Shown here: positions 39,397-39,716 of the stretch, one piece after another
Position numbering within the stretch: the first letter of the stretch is position 1
How the letters are laid out: each line of letters starts with the position of its first letter
DNA from: Niveispirillum sp. SYP-B3756
GTDB lineage: Bacteria > Pseudomonadota > Alphaproteobacteria > Azospirillales > Azospirillaceae
Assembly: GCF_009495745.1 (NCBI RefSeq)
Contig: NZ_WIDQ01000025.1
Coordinates: 1 to 39,716, forward strand
Direction: 5' to 3'
DNA: 39,716 bases
Program-made: the position numbers and the translations under genes
The notes under the pieces: generated by a model
What the model saw: only the letters and a program-made list of their open reading frames with translations
Told to the model about the DNA's origin: nothing
Database searches by the model: none

Positions 39397-39716
39397 TTAT
39401 CCGCCCAGCTTGCTGATTGGTGGCGCTGATGGGTACAGCATCAGCCCATCTTCTTCCAGTGTCACACCTGCCTGTGGATAGGCTGCTAAAGCCAGTTTCA
39501 ATTGCGGGATCATAAAGCGTTTGAAATCACGGATGCGCGCATATTCGGCCCCGTGTTGGGCATGAAGGGCCTGCCAGGAAATGGTTGTCGGCTTGGTCAG
39601 GCTATGTAGTCGGTAGGACAGCCATACATAGAGATCCAGCGCCAGACTGCTGGCCCCAATTGCCCGGATCGCTTGCTCCAGCAGCGGGATCGGGTATTTA
39701 CGCAGATTGTCGTAGA
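39397..39716 (-). CDS. repA: Plasmid replication initiator RepA, C-terminal part (continues from the left end of the window)
   Basis: This is the 3' part of the gene starting at 749. Across the junction the frame reads LTKPTTISWQALHAQHG, then a segment with RDFKRFMIPQLKLALAAYP, and ends in PPISKLGG and TAA at 39399-39397. Bases 39590-39716 duplicate the left end. The C-terminal region matches the winged-helix part expected in RepA_C initiators (family knowledge; I cannot run a profile). Downstream on the minus strand are a sixth iteron (39357-39372) and a 38-bp perfect palindrome, then the convergent ABC exporter gene that ends at 39209. Confidence 0.88.
   Translation of the reverse strand, partial: YDNLRKYPIPLLEQAIRAIGASSLALDLYVWLSYRLHSLTKPTTISWQALHAQHGAEYARIRDFKRFMIPQLKLALAAYPQAGVTLEEDGLMLYPSAPPISKLGG
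39590..39716. repeat. Terminal direct repeat, right copy (circular overlap)
   Basis: This is the second copy of the 127-base end overlap. Removing it gives a circle of 39,589 bp. It lies inside the repA coding region, which runs through the junction on the minus strand. Confidence 0.95.

Overview
The window is one circular plasmid from an alphaproteobacterium, linearised with a repeated end. Bases 1-127 are identical to 39590-39716, so the molecule is about 39,589 bp. The replication gene is broken only by this artificial junction: its start lies at 749 (minus strand) and its stop at 39397. GC-rich coding, the RepA_C-type initiator and the palindromic intergenic repeats fit Alphaproteobacteria, perhaps Rhodospirillales or Sphingomonadales. 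That narrower placement is a guess from style, not a database result.

Layout. (1) Backbone, about 36260 through the junction to 1300: parA and a small ribbon-helix-helix partner, an ABC exporter gene, repA, six copies of a 16-bp iteron, and several long AT-rich inverted repeats. Five of the non-coding sites share the word CTGATATCA on one strand. (2) 1898-10030: a complete high-affinity potassium uptake operon, with a 27-codon small membrane ORF, then kdpF, A, B, C, D and E. (3) 10171-12313: an AT-rich orphan coiled-coil gene and a serine resolvase with a candidate recombination site, an insertion-like island between the two cargo blocks. (4) 12427-36256: an exopolysaccharide cluster with genes on both strands.

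The polysaccharide cluster looks nearly complete for a Wzx/Wzy-type pathway. A WbaP-like phosphoglycosyltransferase would start the lipid-linked unit. Glycosyltransferases of the GT4, GT2 and GT-D-like types would extend it, with an FkbM methyltransferase and a radical SAM protein as possible modifiers. A Wzx-like flippase and two Wzy/O-antigen-ligase-like proteins follow. A bacterial tyrosine kinase co-polymerase, a short outer-membrane export lipoprotein and a separate beta-barrel protein would control chain length and export. A PPP-type phosphatase beside the export lipoprotein may replace the usual low-molecular-weight tyrosine phosphatase.

The most unusual items are a glycosyltransferase fused to an NTP_transf_5-like domain, the AT-rich 482-residue orphan, a secreted Ala/Gln-rich protein with an exact 90-residue repeat, a methyltransferase reduced to its two ends by an apparent in-frame deletion, and the CTGATATCA site family tying the par and rep regions together. 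I saw no relaxase, conjugation gene, toxin-antitoxin pair, tRNA, rRNA or CRISPR array.
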